Shown: piece by piece, positions 1 through 11,831 of the stretch
Layout of the letters: each line of letters starts with the position of its first letter
Numbering within the stretch: the first letter of the stretch is position 1
NCBI RefSeq assembly: GCF_026914185.1
Contig: NC_070565.1
Location: 4,898,001-4,962,000 of the forward strand
Source of the DNA: Puccinia triticina
Lineage: Eukaryota; Basidiomycota; Pucciniomycetes; Pucciniales; Pucciniaceae
Direction of reading: 5' to 3'
DNA length: 64,000 nt
The notes under the pieces: generated by a model
Told to the model about the DNA's origin: nothing
Databases searched by the model: none
The model's input: the letters and a program-made list of their open reading frames with translations, nothing else
Translations under genes and position numbers: made by a program

Positions 1-2334
1 GTTAGTTGAAGCCCAGCGCGGCATGCGTTTCTCAAGGCCGGGGGGTAGACATCTCGTCGATCAGAAATGGCAGTCGACAAATGACTGGTGATCTGATCGA
101 TGAAGACAACCACCTGGGCTACTTGAGCACCTCCGCGAGTTGATACTTGGAGGGTTATGTCGTGAAAAGGTTGTAGTATGTCGATCATGTGGCCAGCTAG
201 GTCGAGATCAGCCTTGTTGATGTGATATGATCGACGAGTTCCGTGGCGCTTATCTTTCTGCCATTCAAGACTGAAAAGAGATTGTTAACCACCGGTTTGA
301 TTTCTGGAAGGGGGTAAATATTGACTCACATCGCTTTTGAACATCGTTGGATGCTCAAAAGTTGTACCAGTGTGGAATTCCATCTTGTCCTGACATCACG
401 CTCAATCGAATGCGGCCTAGAACAATCATTCTCCCGACAGAGTTCAACAAAAAGAGTCTTTGAAGTCGGCGACTTGTTGAGCTTCCGAGCAATGGCCCTG
501 AACTAATTGCTTAGATTGTCAGCAATTGTTTGATTATTCAAGAGTGGGGGATGATTGCTTACCTTGGCCAATGTCTCTTTGCAGGATTTGGTAGTATATA
601 TATTATCATCCTCTTCATCGCTCAGATCGTTGATATCATCAGTCTCCAGTTCCAGCTCTTTGTCATCGATCAGTTCGCCTGCGATGTTTTGATCTTCGCC
701 TGTATCACAATCTGTCTCTTCATCTTCAGAATATTGTGTATCTTCGTTAAACCTAGGTCGAATCATGTAATTATCAGCAGATTTCAATATTGCAACAGAG
801 ATAAAAATTTATACCTTTGGATCTGATTCTGTGGGTCCTCTGGATCTGAGTCCTTGTCGGAGTCAGAGTTGCATTCTGCATCTTGGCAGTTGATGTTTTT
901 CTGCGCGTTGTGGCTTCCGAAAGGTCGTAGAATTACTTGAACGATCAGGTTCAAGATATGGGCAAAGCATCGAACCCATTGCGCCTCGCCTGTGAATCAA
1001 GGCCATCTGAAAGTCGCAATCTGCTGGATCATTTTCTGGTTGTTTGTGGCGTTGTCTGTTACAATGCCACAAATCTGAGAGAGCAATAATTAAAAAAGAT
1101 CCAAAAATGGTCCCGAGCAAAAGTGAAACTGAAATTTTTACCTTATTCTGCACTTGGAATTTCTCGACAATCACTCGGACTGTTTCCGCCAAATACACAC
1201 CGGTGTTTCTTTCCTTCAACCTGACGAAGTCAAGGGGCATTGCCTCTAACTCAAAAACATTACCTTTGTGCTGAATCAATCGGTATATAACCGTTCCTAA
1301 AATATCGTAGCCGTTGGGCGACTGCCAGGCATCAAGTCCCAAATACATCGCTCCCTTATGATCCTAGCTCAAAAATAACCTCAGAAAACGAAATGGTTAA
1401 TTTGAAATCAAGAGCGAAAAAAAAACAAACCTCAAGTGATTTGATGTACGAGTCCTGAACGGCGGTATATAGGATGTTTATGTCACGTGAAACTGCCTTG
1501 CGTGTGGGCAGATTTTTCAAGACTGTCGGGTGCAGAATGCCGCGATGCGCCTGTTCACCAAGAGCCGAAAAAGGGCGAGCTGCTTCGGCGCACCAGATTG
1601 CACATAGCTGGGCCACCTTTTTACATTAAAATTTCAGTAGACTGAATTGAAAAATTAAGCAAATCACACTTACCTCAGGTGGATCAATATCGCCGGTTCC
1701 GGATACCCCCAACGCGGCAAGATTCTTAGTTTGGTTGACCTGTTGTTGTTTCTTGAGGCAATTTGCAACGTGCTTTGAGAGATTTGTTGGAGAAGTGTCA
1801 TACGTAGGGCGGTGAATCCTGGTGCCACAGCTTGAAATTTAAAAACAAGAAATGATTGGTAGTCAATCAAAAAAAAAAGAAAAAAAGTGACAGGAAAATG
1901 ACTCACGCTTTGCATGGAAATGCAATCATCTTCCGCCCATTTTTGTCTAGTTGGTCGGAAAGCTGGGGGCTGTCGTAATACGAATAGCTGGAGCTGAGTT
2001 GATTCTGATGCAATTTCCGCGCCTTTGCTAAAAGGTGCCAATTTTTTTCAGTAATTGCATGTAGGAAGACAGAATTTCAGAAACACTTACCCAGCTCTTG
2101 TTCATCAGAAACATCTCCAGAAGACAATGTTGCTTGAGTGCTTCCAGGATTGGTGCTGCAAAGTTCAGTGGGGGCTGCTTGTTTGTTGCTTTCGTCGGAT
2201 TCGGAATCGTCCACTAAATCGTCAACTGTTTTAGTTTTCTTTTTTTGATGGCGAGGATGTGTGCTGAGGACGCGAGATTCACTCGATTCCGGGGATCGAG
2301 GTGAGGGGTGAGATCGCTTCTTGCTTCTCGCCAT
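1..2334 (-). CDS. hAT-family transposase, C-terminus outside the window
   Basis: Cut-and-paste transposase of the hAT superfamily, split by introns. It is collinear with the intact hAT transposase at 7,690-10,819. Shared blocks include QLCAIWCAxAARPFSAL (about 1,560-1,615), a WQSPNGYDILGTVIYRL block (about 1,270-1,330) and LEWQKDKRH followed by DLAGHMIDIL (about 90-270). The start ATG at 2,334 opens a Lys/Ser/Pro-rich N-terminus that probably lies in the nucleus. The two proteins clearly diverge, so they belong to separate hAT families. The C-terminal dimerisation region would lie left of position 1. I did not verify that every exon is intact. Confidence 0.75.
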
Positions 2335-2451
2335 GACGAGGTGAGGTGTTTCAATCGGGCGAGGCTGTGAGCAGAGGTCCCAATGGATTGGGGTGGTGGC
2401 GGGCTTGCTTTTCCCCCGTGCTGAGACCGGAAAATTTCCGTAGGAGGCAAG

Positions 2452-2649
2452 ACGCGCAGCTAGCTGTATTCCCCAGTGAGCTGGGCGGGTATCTGGCGGG
2501 TACCTGGACGGGTACCTGCCCATTTTTTGGGGGTAAAACCAGACACCCGCACCCGCACCTGGCACCCGCTGGCGGGTACCTGTGCACCTCGACAGGTACC
2601 TGCCCACGGGTGCCTAGTACCCGTCAATGGGTACTAGGGGCCAGCTCTA
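2452..2649. repeat. Subterminal GGTACC-rich repeats of hAT 1
   Basis: About 200 bp of degenerate, partly palindromic GGGTACC/GGTACCTG words around a CACCCGCACCCGC block next to a T-run. The same layout occurs at the ends of the hAT elements at 7,343, 16,950 and 22,686. In hAT elements, subterminal repeats of this kind usually bind the transposase. Confidence 0.7.
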
Positions 2650-3575
2650 TGCTGGGAGATATATTTCAATGGGGTGAAAGTGTATCTAAGTGAGGTGTGT
2701 AAAAGGGTAGCTACAGAGTGTATGTGGGGAAAAGGTGCATACAAAGTGCATGATGGGGATACAACATCTAGAGGGGTTTTTATATATGTGAGAAGTACTA
2801 CAGGGGGGTGATACATGATGAGCACATAGCAGCGGTGGGTAGTTACGTTACGTTGCGTTATCCGGGCTATTTTTGTAACTTAACTACCTGCGTTATCCAC
2901 CGCACCCCGTTACGTTACGAGTAACAGGCCGTCTGCGTGGCATATGGATAGCGTAACGGGTCTTCTTCCAACGCCCTTACGCTACGTTATTGCTTGGATA
3001 ACGCGATAAAAAGCCCTCAAGGGCCATTTTGGCGGTGCAGTCAGCTTGTTATCTGGCGCGCCGCGGGCCTGGATAACGTAACAAACAGAAAAAAATGGTC
3101 CAAACAATGGCGCAATAACGTAGCGCACCACCATTACGAGTAACTGTAACAATAACGGCTTAAAAACCGTTATGTTACCGTTATCGGTAATGTAACTACC
3201 CACCGTTGCACATAGTAACAATATCTGAAGATGAGCAGTAATGATTAAGGTGCAATGACCAAGAAGTGTACATGAAAGGTAACTATGTAGAAGATGAAAT
3301 AATGATGAGCATTTAGTAATAACTACAAGAGCTATGAAGGAATGTACTGCTGATTCATATGAAGGGGAAAATGAGTAATGAAGTTATGTAAGATCTGCAG
3401 TCCTATGTAGCTATGATACAAATGAATGATGTATGTAATAATGCTAAGGATATGTATGAAGAAAATACCTGCCAAAACTATACATGCCAATAACTGCTGA
3501 TCCATTTGGAAATCCTAGGTAAAATGAGTGGGTGACTAGAGGTGAAATGGGGTTTAGAATCTGAATATGAAGTAA
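2650..3575 (-). repeat. Left (3') LTR remnant of the gypsy element
   Basis: Scattered matches to the right LTR, with the same order and spacing. An ACATCTAG-GGGG block near 2,765 matches one near 15,755, and a GTGGGTGACTA block near 3,520 matches one near 16,010. The outer part of the LTR is missing because hAT 1 sits at 2,649. A MITE (2,830-3,207) lies inside. The inner boundary is approximate. Confidence 0.5.
2830..3207. mobile_element. MITE with GGTGGGTAGTTAC inverted ends and an 8-bp target duplication
   Basis: A 378-bp element with ends CAGCGGTGGGTAGTTAC and GTAACTACCCACCGTT. It is flanked by GCACATAG at 2,822-2,829 and 3,208-3,215, an exact 8-bp direct repeat. The interior is AT-rich with many GTTACG/CGTAAC words and no coding potential. 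Its ends resemble those of the MITEs at 5,911 and 51,688. Confidence 0.8.
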
Positions 3576-3586
3576 TAATGAAGTAT

Positions 3587-4430
3587 TTATGAATGTTTCA
3601 GGTGATATGAGGGTGGTAGTATGAACAGGAACAGGGTTACCACATTGTGGACCCTTTTCAACAGCTTAAATGCATAATCTGTGTTGGATATTACTAGTTG
3701 TCCCATGGGTAAGTGCTGCCTCATTAGTTTCTGGTCTTGCACAAAGAAATTGACTGATTTTTGTCTTAATTGTCTGAAGTCATCTGGCTCCATTTCCTCC
3801 GGTTTCTTCAGGGTTAACAGAAAATACTTAAGGTCCATCCAAAATCCCAGTGCTTCCCATTCTTGTGGTTCTAATGAGGTTTTCAAAATCTTAAGCTGAG
3901 AACAGACTCTGATTACCGGTGCGTCTTTGTTGAAATCCTCTTGGTCTTCATAAAATTCCAGTTCATCCTCACTAATTGGTCTTCTAGATAACCTTTCCGG
4001 GAGGGTAAAAGTGCTCCCTTTTTGGTGTACAATATTGAATGAAAGACACCCAGCAAGTAATGGGTGAATTTGGAAGTGATGGTGAGTGAATCATTTGGAT
4101 TGATGATTGCGCATCCACTTGGAGTTCAAAATGTTGGCCCCAAAGGTATATCTGTAGCTTCTTAAGGATTCAAGCCACCCCACAAAGCTCCAATTTTGGT
4201 TGCAAGTATTGAGATTCTACTGGTGAAAACACAATTGATTTGTAGAGTACCGGACAATCTAATCCTGTTTCTTATTCTTGTTGCAGGAGAACTGCGCCGG
4301 CCACAATGAAACTTGAGTCTACTGCTAACTTAATCATACCCACATATTTGGAGTAATCTAGTTTCTTTAAAGTGATTTCTTCTCCAATGATCTCCTTAAG
4401 TCTTTTGAAAGCTTCATTACTCTCTTCTGA
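3587..4430 (-). pseudogene. Gypsy RT connection / RNase H-like remnant
   Basis: Continues the retrotransposon reading frame downstream of the foldback insertion. The first block includes SEESNEAFKRLKEII and AVDSSFIVAGAVLLQQ, typical of the RT-RNase H junction of gypsy elements. Later blocks include SPVESQYLQPKLELCGVAW (RNase H-like) and LEPQEWEALGFWMDLKYFL. Several frame changes and stops are present. The sequence runs into the LTR remnant, without an integrase. Confidence 0.65.
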
Positions 4431-5650
4431 CACTTCAAGGATAATTAAATTTCCAAAAAAAAAATACTCAAAGTTTGAGGTTGGGAAAATCATTGAAAAA
4501 AAATCACTTTGTACTGAAAAAAAAGTGCAAACTGAGCATGCTCAGCCAAAAAAAAAAAAAAATGTCAGACTGAGTAAAAAACAATGGGGCACATTTTTGG
4601 GGTGATTTTTTGGATGGGCCTGCACAAGGCCTGCATGGGCCCCTAACAGGCCTGTTGGGCCCATTGAAAAAGTAGAATTTGTTTGGAATTCTGATATATT
4701 TCTGCTAAAATGTGAAATGGGTCAAACTGAATAAGAAACATGGGGGTACATTTTTGGGGAGATTTTTTGGATGGGCCTGAATGAGGCCCACATGGCCCCC
4801 ACAAAGCCCACTGGGCCCATTGAAAGAGTAGCCTTGGTTAAGAAAGCATATGCTCAGCTAAGAAATAAAATGTGTCAGACTGAGGAAAAACCCTAGGGGC
4901 ACATTGTTGGGGAGGCTTTTTGGACGGGCCTGCATCAGGCCCGTACGGGCCAAAAGGGTTCCAAGGAAAAGGAAAGGGCCTGGACATACATTCTGTGAGT
5001 GCGCAAATGTCATACAGATGTCAGAAGCCCTTCAATATCTTCTGTTGATTAGTAGTCAATTGGTGTTGTTCTGAAACATCATATGGGCATTCTTAACCAA
5101 GACTACTTCTGGGTTGGCTGAACCAGCTTTGGGTGGGCCCTGATGGGCCTGATGCAGGTCTGGCAATAAGCCCTCCCCAAAAGTGTGGCCCCATGTTTTT
5201 TACTCAGGTTGACACATTTTTGTTTCTTAGCTGAGCATAGGCATTCTTGACCAAGGCTACTCTTTCAATGGCCCAGTGGGCTTTGTGGGGGCCATGTGGG
5301 CCTCATTCAGGCCTGTCAAAAAAATCTCCCCAAAAATGTACCCCCATGTTTTTTATTCAGTTTGACCCATTTCACATTTTAGCAGAGCATGGGAATTCCA
5401 AACAAATACTACTTATTCAATGGGCCCACTGGCCTGTTAGGGGCCCATGCGGGCCTTGTGCAGGCCCGTCCAACAAATCACCCAAAAAATGTGCCCCATT
5501 GTTTTTTACTCAGTCTGACACATTTTTTTTTTTTTGGCTGAGCATGCTCAGTTTGCATTTTTTTTCAGTACGGAGTGATTTTTTTCCAATGATTTTCCCA
5601 ACCTCAAACTTTGAGTAATTTGTTTGGGAAATTTAATTATCCTTGAAGTG
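4431..5650. mobile_element. CACTA-type foldback element, 1.2-kb near-perfect inverted repeat
   Basis: Ends are CACTTCAAGGATAATTAAAT on the left and its inverted copy on the right, flanked by a 3-bp duplication TGA (4,428-4,430 and 5,651-5,653). CACT-type ends plus a 3-bp duplication fit the CACTA/EnSpm group. Almost the whole element is two inverted arms of about 600 bp: words around 4,590-4,960 (GGGGCACA, GATGGGCCTG, CATGGGGGTACA) reappear inverted at 5,150-5,580. It encodes no protein and splits the reverse transcriptase. Confidence 0.8.
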
Positions 5651-5653
5651 TGA

Positions 5654-5903
5654 CTCCAAACCCATTCCACATCTTTTCTGGTCAGCTTCCTAAGGGGTGC
5701 TGCGATTTTGGACAGGTTCTTGATGAAGATTTGAACATAAGTTACTATTCCCAGGAATCCGCGTAATTCAGTCACATTATTTGGATTTGGCAATGTCAAT
5801 ACTTTGTTCTTCTTTTGCGCCAAAAATTGCCGCCCTTCTTGACAGACCACATGACCTATAATATCCAGGGCAGGGACGCAAACGGCAAACTTCTTTCCTG
5901 AGA
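5654..5903 (-). pseudogene. Gypsy reverse transcriptase, thumb/connection part
   Basis: Encodes a block with LDIIGHVVCQEGRQ, then ELRGFLGIVTYVQIFIKNLS and KIAAPLRKLTRKDVEWVW. This is characteristic of the region after the RT active site in Ty3/gypsy polyproteins. It is cut on one side by the MITE at 5,911 and on the other by the foldback at 4,431; removing both would bring the RT pieces together. Confidence 0.8.
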
Positions 5904-5910
5904 TTGTAAG

Positions 5911-6387
5911 CAACAGTGGGCCGCTACGCTAAACTACGCTATTTTAGCCCTAAAGTTTAGCGTAGCGGCAAAAAGCGCCAACCTTTTTTGAATAGAGTTA
6001 GCGCGCTGTTAGAGCCGCTATGCTTTGCTAATTTTCAGCAGCGCTAACAGCATACCAATTTTTGTTTAGCGTTAGCACTGCGCTACAGCCGCTACGCTAC
6101 GCTACGTTGCGCTAAGGCGCTTTTAGCCGAAAAAAGGCACTTTTTTGCCGCAAAAAACGCTTTAGTGCAGCATAGCGCGCGCTCTTTTGCGCCTTGCGTG
6201 CTTAGCGTTAGCGCAATTGCGCGCATCTGCGCTAACGCTACGCAAAAAGCCAAAATACCTTTGCATCCTTTGCGCGTAGCGTTAGCGCAGATGCGCGCAA
6301 TTGCGCTAATGCTACGCTAAAAAATAGTGCATTTGCGCTGCACTACGCTACGCTAACAGCTATGTTAGCGTAGCTGACCCACTGTTG
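5911..6387. mobile_element. MITE with CAACAGTGGGCCGCTACG ends
   Basis: A 477-bp element with ends CAACAGTGGG and CCCACTGTTG and the 7-bp direct flank TTGTAAG (5,904-5,910 and 6,388-6,394). The interior is dense in TAGCGTAGCG and GCTACGCTAA words that can pair over long distances. A fragment of its right end recurs at 53,445-53,579, and a relative lies at 51,688-52,018. It is inserted in the gypsy reverse transcriptase. Confidence 0.8.
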
Positions 6388-7334
6388 TTGTAAGTCCTGC
6401 TTCTTCAATTCTGAACAAGATCCTCTCCAGTGTAACAGCATATTCCCAAACGAATCTCCTGATTCCCAGATTCTCGTCCAAAACCTCATCGTTGTATCTG
6501 CTGCTAGCCCCTTTTACTCCTGCGTCATCAATGAACACTCCTACATTTTCTGGTATTTCATCTTGAAGGATCCACATCATTTGCGCTTGGTAGACCGCTA
6601 CCAAATTAGTAGCCCCTTGAGGGAGTTGAGTCAGTTGAAACCTTCCTACAGGTGTGTCAAATGTGGTCAATGGTCGCGACTCCTCTGCTAACTCTTGTTC
6701 ATCATATCCACCCATGATGTTGCCTAGACCGTAACAAGCCCTTCCTGCAAATGATTCCACAAATTCTTCTGCTGCTGGTGGTAATCTGGCATCCTTAATG
6801 GTGACTTTGTTCATTTCCTGAAGATCGTGGATGATTCTGAGTTTTCCATCTGATTTTGCCACGCAGAACACTGGACTAGAGTAACTTGATGTTGACTGTT
6901 CATATAACCCTGTTCTAATCCGCTCCCTGACTAACTCCACATATTTGTCTTTTATTGCAGCTGGAATTGGAATAGGTTTCTTCTGCCAAGGCTGATGGTA
7001 AATTACCGGTATAACATAAGGTAAACCATATGAGTGTTTTAGAAGTCCTCTTTTGGCTGGGCAAAATGCTATTGCTTTCTCTCAAGTAACAATTAAATTT
7101 TTGAACAGATTTAGCTCTTCACTTGACAACCAGCCTTTGGTTCCAAAGTTCACCATCTTGAGTCGCTCTTCGGATACTTTTTGTGTAGGTGTAAATTCGG
7201 GTGGATTGGGCACAAGTGGAGTTTCATAAGGGTCTCTTGAGAGGTGGGTTCAGTGCTTGAGAAATTGCTTTGTTAACTGGGAGTACTTTCTTTGCTACTG
7301 ATTTATACTTGGTGAGACACAAGAGTCCTCCCTC
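6388..7334 (-). pseudogene. Gypsy reverse transcriptase core
   Basis: Contains FCVAKSDGKLRIIHDLQEMN (fingers), TPVGRFQLTQLPQGATN (palm) and the catalytic FIDDAGVKG in place of the usual YxDD. Upstream there are proline-rich blocks typical of the entry to gypsy RT, including WQKKPIPIPAAIKDKYVELV. Single-base frame shifts occur in the stretch before 6,940. The right edge joins the 8-bp target duplication of the hAT at 7,343. Confidence 0.8.
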
Positions 7335-7354
7335 CCTCCAGCTAAAGAATGTCA

Positions 7355-7580
7355 ACCGGTACCCCTGGGGCGGTACCCGGTACCGCTTGGCGGGTACCTT
7401 TTGCACCCCCCGCGCACCCGCGCAGCGGTCCCGGGTGCGGTACCAGGTACATGGTTTTGGCTTCCAAAGCGGTGTGGTACCCGGATACCGCTCCAAGTAC
7501 CGCCCAGCTGGTATCAAAGGGGGTGCGGTACCCGGGTACCAAGTACCCCCCAGATCGTACCATGGTCCCGCAGCTGGGTA
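7355..7580. repeat. Left subterminal GGTACC repeats of hAT 2
   Basis: An array of GGTACC, GGTACCCGG and CGGGTACC words. It mirrors the array at 10,915-11,048 in inverted orientation. It is probably a transposase-binding region, inferred from position and from the same layout in other hAT elements here. Confidence 0.75.
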
Positions 7581-7689
7581 GCCTGTGACATGTGAAATAC
7601 ACAACACTGTCATCAAGCCAGGGCCTGATATCCCTGATCGGTCCATATATCTACATACCTTTCCTTCACCGCTCAACCAATCAGCAACC

Positions 7690-10600
7690 ATGGCGTCCAC
7701 CCGGAAACGACACAAAACTCAATCCTCGGGGGCGTCTTCAGCCCAAGATGATGCGGGAGAAGAAAACGATACAAATCCAGTTAGCACAGAAAACGATACC
7801 AATTTATCAACCAGCACCAAGCAACCATCAGTAGAAGCTTCAGGAATCACCGACGAGGAGGAGTTGAGTGAGTGTGACCAAATCTCTTCAATTTATACTA
7901 GCACCCTCTTACAAATGATTCTTTGCATTTAGAACGAGCTCGGAAGGTTGCCAAGAATGGTGTTAGCACGAGCTATAATTCGTACGACGTACCCGTCCTT
8001 TCCAATCAATTGGACAAGCACGGCAGGCGCATGATAGCTTATCCTTGCAAAATGTAAGCAATCTGTTTTCATTGGCCATTTTTTGATCTTAATTGACTTT
8101 TGGCTTCAGATGTGGAACAAAGATCAATCGTCCGACGTCGGACACCTCTTGCAGCAATCTAAACAAACATGCATCGATCTGCGAACGCAAACTCCGTGAA
8201 GCTGAATCCACACAAAAATTGGGTGCTCTAGGAATTAAAGGCACCGGAGACGTGCAACCAAAGGAGGTAAGCTATTTATTTCTTTGTTCTATGTCAGGAA
8301 AGTGACTTTCAACATTTCTAGGTTCCCCAACTATGCGCAATATGGTGTGCCAAAGCTGCTCGGCCATTTTCTGCGCTTGTGGATGCTAGCCACAAAGCCA
8401 TCCTCCATCCAACCGTTGTCAAACATTTACCTCGACCACATGATGTTTCAAGAGATATTCATCTGCTTTACTCGGCAGTACAACACAATTACCGCACTGT
8501 TTTGAACGTGAGTTGACTCTTTTTTACTTTTCATTCTTGAGCTTTCTAACATTTTAAATATGTAGGCGCACAAAGGAGCGTTATATCTAGGAGTTGATGT
8601 GTGGCAGTCGCCAAACGGATTCGATATCCTGGGCACGGTTATCTACCGATTAACAGAAAGCGATGTTGGTGATATAAAACTTGAGGCTATGCCACTTGAT
8701 TTTGTTCGCCTTTCTTGTAGCCACACGGGCGAATACTTGGCGAAGACGGTAGCTCTAGTCGTGGAAAAATTTGGGATTCAGGACAAGGTGACCATTTTTC
8801 CTTCATCGCCGATGCCTGTTTTTTTTTTGTTTCACTTTATTCAATACTTACAAAACATTTTTATTTTTAGATATGTGGTCTTGTGAGCGACAACGCAAAA
8901 AATAACAAAGTCATGGTGAGGGAGCTCAAGAAATTTAAGTGGCCACGGTTTAGAGGCGAGCCGCAATGGGTCCGCTGTTTTGCGCACATCCTCAACTTAA
9001 TAGTCCAGGCGATTCTGCGGCCGTTTGGAAATAAGAAGCAGAAAAAAACTGGTAATACTGGAGGCTTGTCTCATGCGTATGTTGACTCGGGAGATTCAGA
9101 CTTGGACGATGATGATGCACAGGCCCAAATCAGAATGTAAGTCTCGCTTTTTTTCCGTGTACTTCCGATTTAACATCTGTTGAATGTTTTCTATGCTACT
9201 CTAGTCTCGCCCAGGGCAACTGTGATGATCCTTCTCCCTTAACAGACGAAGCGAGCGATATCGAATCCCTTCATGGACAAGAAGATCCTGAACATGAGTC
9301 ACTCGACATTGCCGACATTGAAGAAGCTAGTGAAGAAGATGAAAGTGATACCTATACTACTGATACTTGCAAACTAACACTCGCAAAGGTATAAAAGCTT
9401 CACTTTTTTCAATTTCAAACTACATGAATATAAAACTAACTTTTTGGTATAGTTTCGTGCTATTGCTAAGAAATTACGGTTCTCGCCCAATTCAAAAGCC
9501 GAGTTTGTCGACACTTGTAAAGAGAAGGAGTGTAAGACTCCGCATAGTGTCGAAAGGGATGTATGTACTCGGTGGAACTCCACATTCTCTCAACTCAACA
9601 GCATACTTTGTTGTGAAGCTGCGATGTAAGTACTCTTCTTCGTTCTACTGATGATTTGAATAACTTTTACTGAGTCACTATGATCCTGCATCATCAAAGT
9701 CTTGAGTGGCAGCGCGATAAGCGACATGGTATTGAGCGTCGATATTACTTGGACCAGTCGGATCTTAACTTAGCGCGTGATTTAGTCCATGTCCTGGGCC
9801 TATTCCAGGAATTAACACTTCAAGTATCCACCGCAGGATCGTCTCGCCTCTCAAACATTGTTGTCTACATTGACCAAATTACCGAGCATTTATCAACAGT
9901 TATCACTGATCACAATTACCCTCCGGCCCTCAGGAACGCCTGCCGATATGGATTGAAGATCACAAACAAATACTATAGCCTAACTGACTCTTCTCCTCTC
10001 TACAGAATATCTATTTGTAAGTAATTTTCTCTTTCTGACTCTCTTTTACTCTGCCTAACAGATCTTTTAAATCTTTACAGTGATGCACCCGTCGTTTAAG
10101 GACGAGTACTTCAAGATGGCGAAATGGGAGCCCGAATGGATTTCGGAAGCAATACGCCTGGGCCGGGAGATGTGGGTATCGTTCTACAAGCCCCAACCTC
10201 CAACTCCTCCCTCAACTGCTCCAACTTCGACCAAGGTAAGTCAGGTACTTCAATCCAAAAACAATTCTGCGCGGCTGATCATTATTTGTTGTATTATTTA
10301 GAAGCCCGTGACTAGTATGCTTGCAGGCCTTGGAAGCGCTGCTGCTGCACAAGGGGGAGACTCCTCAACCGATGCATTCAATATGTGGCTCTCTGGAGGA
10401 CTTATACTGGATGGCAACGAGCCAGTGAATCCTCTCAAGTGGTGGATTGCACAGAAGCGTTCCGGCAACACGCATGGTGGTCTTGTTGATATGGCACTGG
10501 ATGTTCTGAGTTGTCCAGGTAAGTTGGATATCAGCGAGCTTATTTCGATACAAAAGCTGATTCCTTGATTGTCTTATACATTATAGCAACATCGGTTGAT

Positions 10601-10819
10601 GTTGAACAAGCATTTAGCTTTGGTCGTGATTATGTTGCGGCAAAGCGACACAGACTTACACCCCTCTCGATAAGTACGGGGATGACAGTGGCCTTCTACT
10701 CGAAGAAAAATATGATACAAGAAGGTGTCTTGGCCTCGTGGAAACAAGGTATCGGTGAATCAAGGAAGATTGAAAAGAAGTTTAAAAAAAGAAAAGTTAT
10801 CGTTGTAGATGAGGAATGA
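7690..10819 (+). CDS. hAT-family transposase
   Basis: Cut-and-paste transposase that would act at its own element ends in the nucleus. The start ATG is at 7,690. After an acidic, low-complexity N-terminus comes a BED-type zinc finger across the 8,055/8,110 junction: CxxC around YPCKICGTK, then LNKHASIC. The RNase H-like core follows, with YLGVDVWQSPNG, the LVSDNAKNN block (about 8,885) and WVRCFAHILNLIVQ. The C-terminal dimerisation block (SVDVEQAFSFGRDYVAAKRHR, about 10,595-10,660) is present. At least eight exons carry good GT-AG sites (for example acceptors near 7,931, 8,109, 8,321, 8,566 and 8,874). I saw no stop inside the exons I traced. Confidence 0.88.
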
Positions 10820-10914
10820 TGCTTTAAATAAGTAGTTTAGCTATATACAACTTGAATAAGAATTTATGGATGTCTGTGAAGTGAAAAAAAAGATTGGTGG
10901 ATGCTCACGGAGCA

Positions 10915-11048
10915 AATACCGGAGGTGGTACCCGCGGTACCGGCTTTAAGTACCGCTGGTACCCGCCAAGCGGTGCCGGGTGCGGTGCCTGGTGCCTTTT
11001 TTTTGGGAAAAAGCGGTGCGGTACCCGGGTTCCAACCGGTACCCGGGT
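10915..11048. repeat. Right subterminal GGTACC repeats of hAT 2
   Basis: GGTACCCGCGGTACC and related words, an inverted counterpart of the array at 7,355-7,580, ending just before the right terminal repeat. Confidence 0.75.
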
Positions 11049-11074
11049 CTACTTTGACATTCTTTACCTCCAGC

Positions 11075-11831
11075 TTTTACAGAGTTGCTTTTGAAACAAA
11101 AGCCTCAAACCATTTGATAGCAAATCCTTCACCTGATCCCTTACGTTCCGTCCAATAATTTGCTCCCATAAAGGTAAGTGTTTTGCCAACTTCATGATAT
11201 TCAAGCGTGCATTTGTAATCAAAGAGAAACGGCCGTCCTAGGATCCAGTCTTGGGCTTTGATGAGACAAACAAATGTGCCGTCCCCATGAATCGCCCAAT
11301 AGAAACCAAACAATTTTCCACAACTCCATTGATGTTGCATCTGGCTCCTCCTACCCCTTTCATTGGTATATCCACGGCTACGACTTTGAGCTCAAGATCT
11401 TGTGCAACTGAACTTGGTATGACATTCACCATTGACCCAGAGTCTTTCATGAAGTCAACCTTTGCTCCATTTATTTCTGCAGTGACATATCCCAAAGCGC
11501 AGCTGTAGTAATATGGGTCCTTTTTGTCTTCCTCAGGATTCAATTCCATTGCTGCTACTTTGGTATTTCTTATGTAAGTTGTATTTGTTTTTCCTGGTAG
11601 TCTATCTTGTAGCTTGGAGATGATCTGGGCTGCATAAGCTGGCGAGATTGCTGTTAACTGAGCAAATTTTGTGGGGATTTTGACATTATCCAGTTCTTGA
11701 AGGAGAATCTCTTCCAGGCTTGGGTCCTTAGCCTTTCTTGTCACCGATTTGTCCTTGCTCCATACTTTCTCCACCGTTTTCCGTGATCCACAAATCCCTG
11801 TCTTGTTCCCGTCTGCCACGTCTACGTCCAT
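11075..11831 (-). pseudogene. Gypsy aspartic protease region
   Basis: Retropepsin-like segment. A hydrophobic strand ending in VDFMKDSGSMVNVIP carries the catalytic Asp-Ser-Gly, then GARCNINGVVENCLVSIGRF and, after a frame change near 11,250, QDWILGRPFLFDY (the ILGRPF block typical of gypsy proteases). The frame change may be a mutation, because the rest of the element is decayed. It ends at the target duplication of hAT 2. Confidence 0.75.

Larger units (their letters stand above)
1..2649 (-). mobile_element. hAT DNA transposon 1, cut by the window start
   Basis: The element reads on the minus strand and starts at 2,649 with the terminal sequence TAGAGCTGGCCCC. This resembles the ends of the hAT element at 22,686-24,119 (TAGAGCTGGTCAA). 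Just inside are subterminal repeats rich in GGTACC and GGGTACCCG, then a transposase gene. The far end lies beyond position 1, so the target duplication cannot be checked. The flanking DNA from 2,650 on belongs to an LTR of the gypsy element, so this hAT appears to have inserted into that LTR. Confidence 0.75.
7343..11066 (+). mobile_element. Complete hAT DNA transposon 2
   Basis: A 3,724-bp element bounded by terminal inverted repeats TAAAGAATGTCAA (7,343-7,355) and TTGACATTCTTTA (11,054-11,066). The exact 8-bp target duplication CCTCCAGC lies at 7,335-7,342 and 11,067-11,074, as expected for hAT. GGTACC-rich subterminal arrays lie inside both ends, and one plus-strand transposase gene fills the middle. 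The perfect duplication and largely open gene suggest a fairly recent insertion into the gypsy pol region. Confidence 0.93.
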
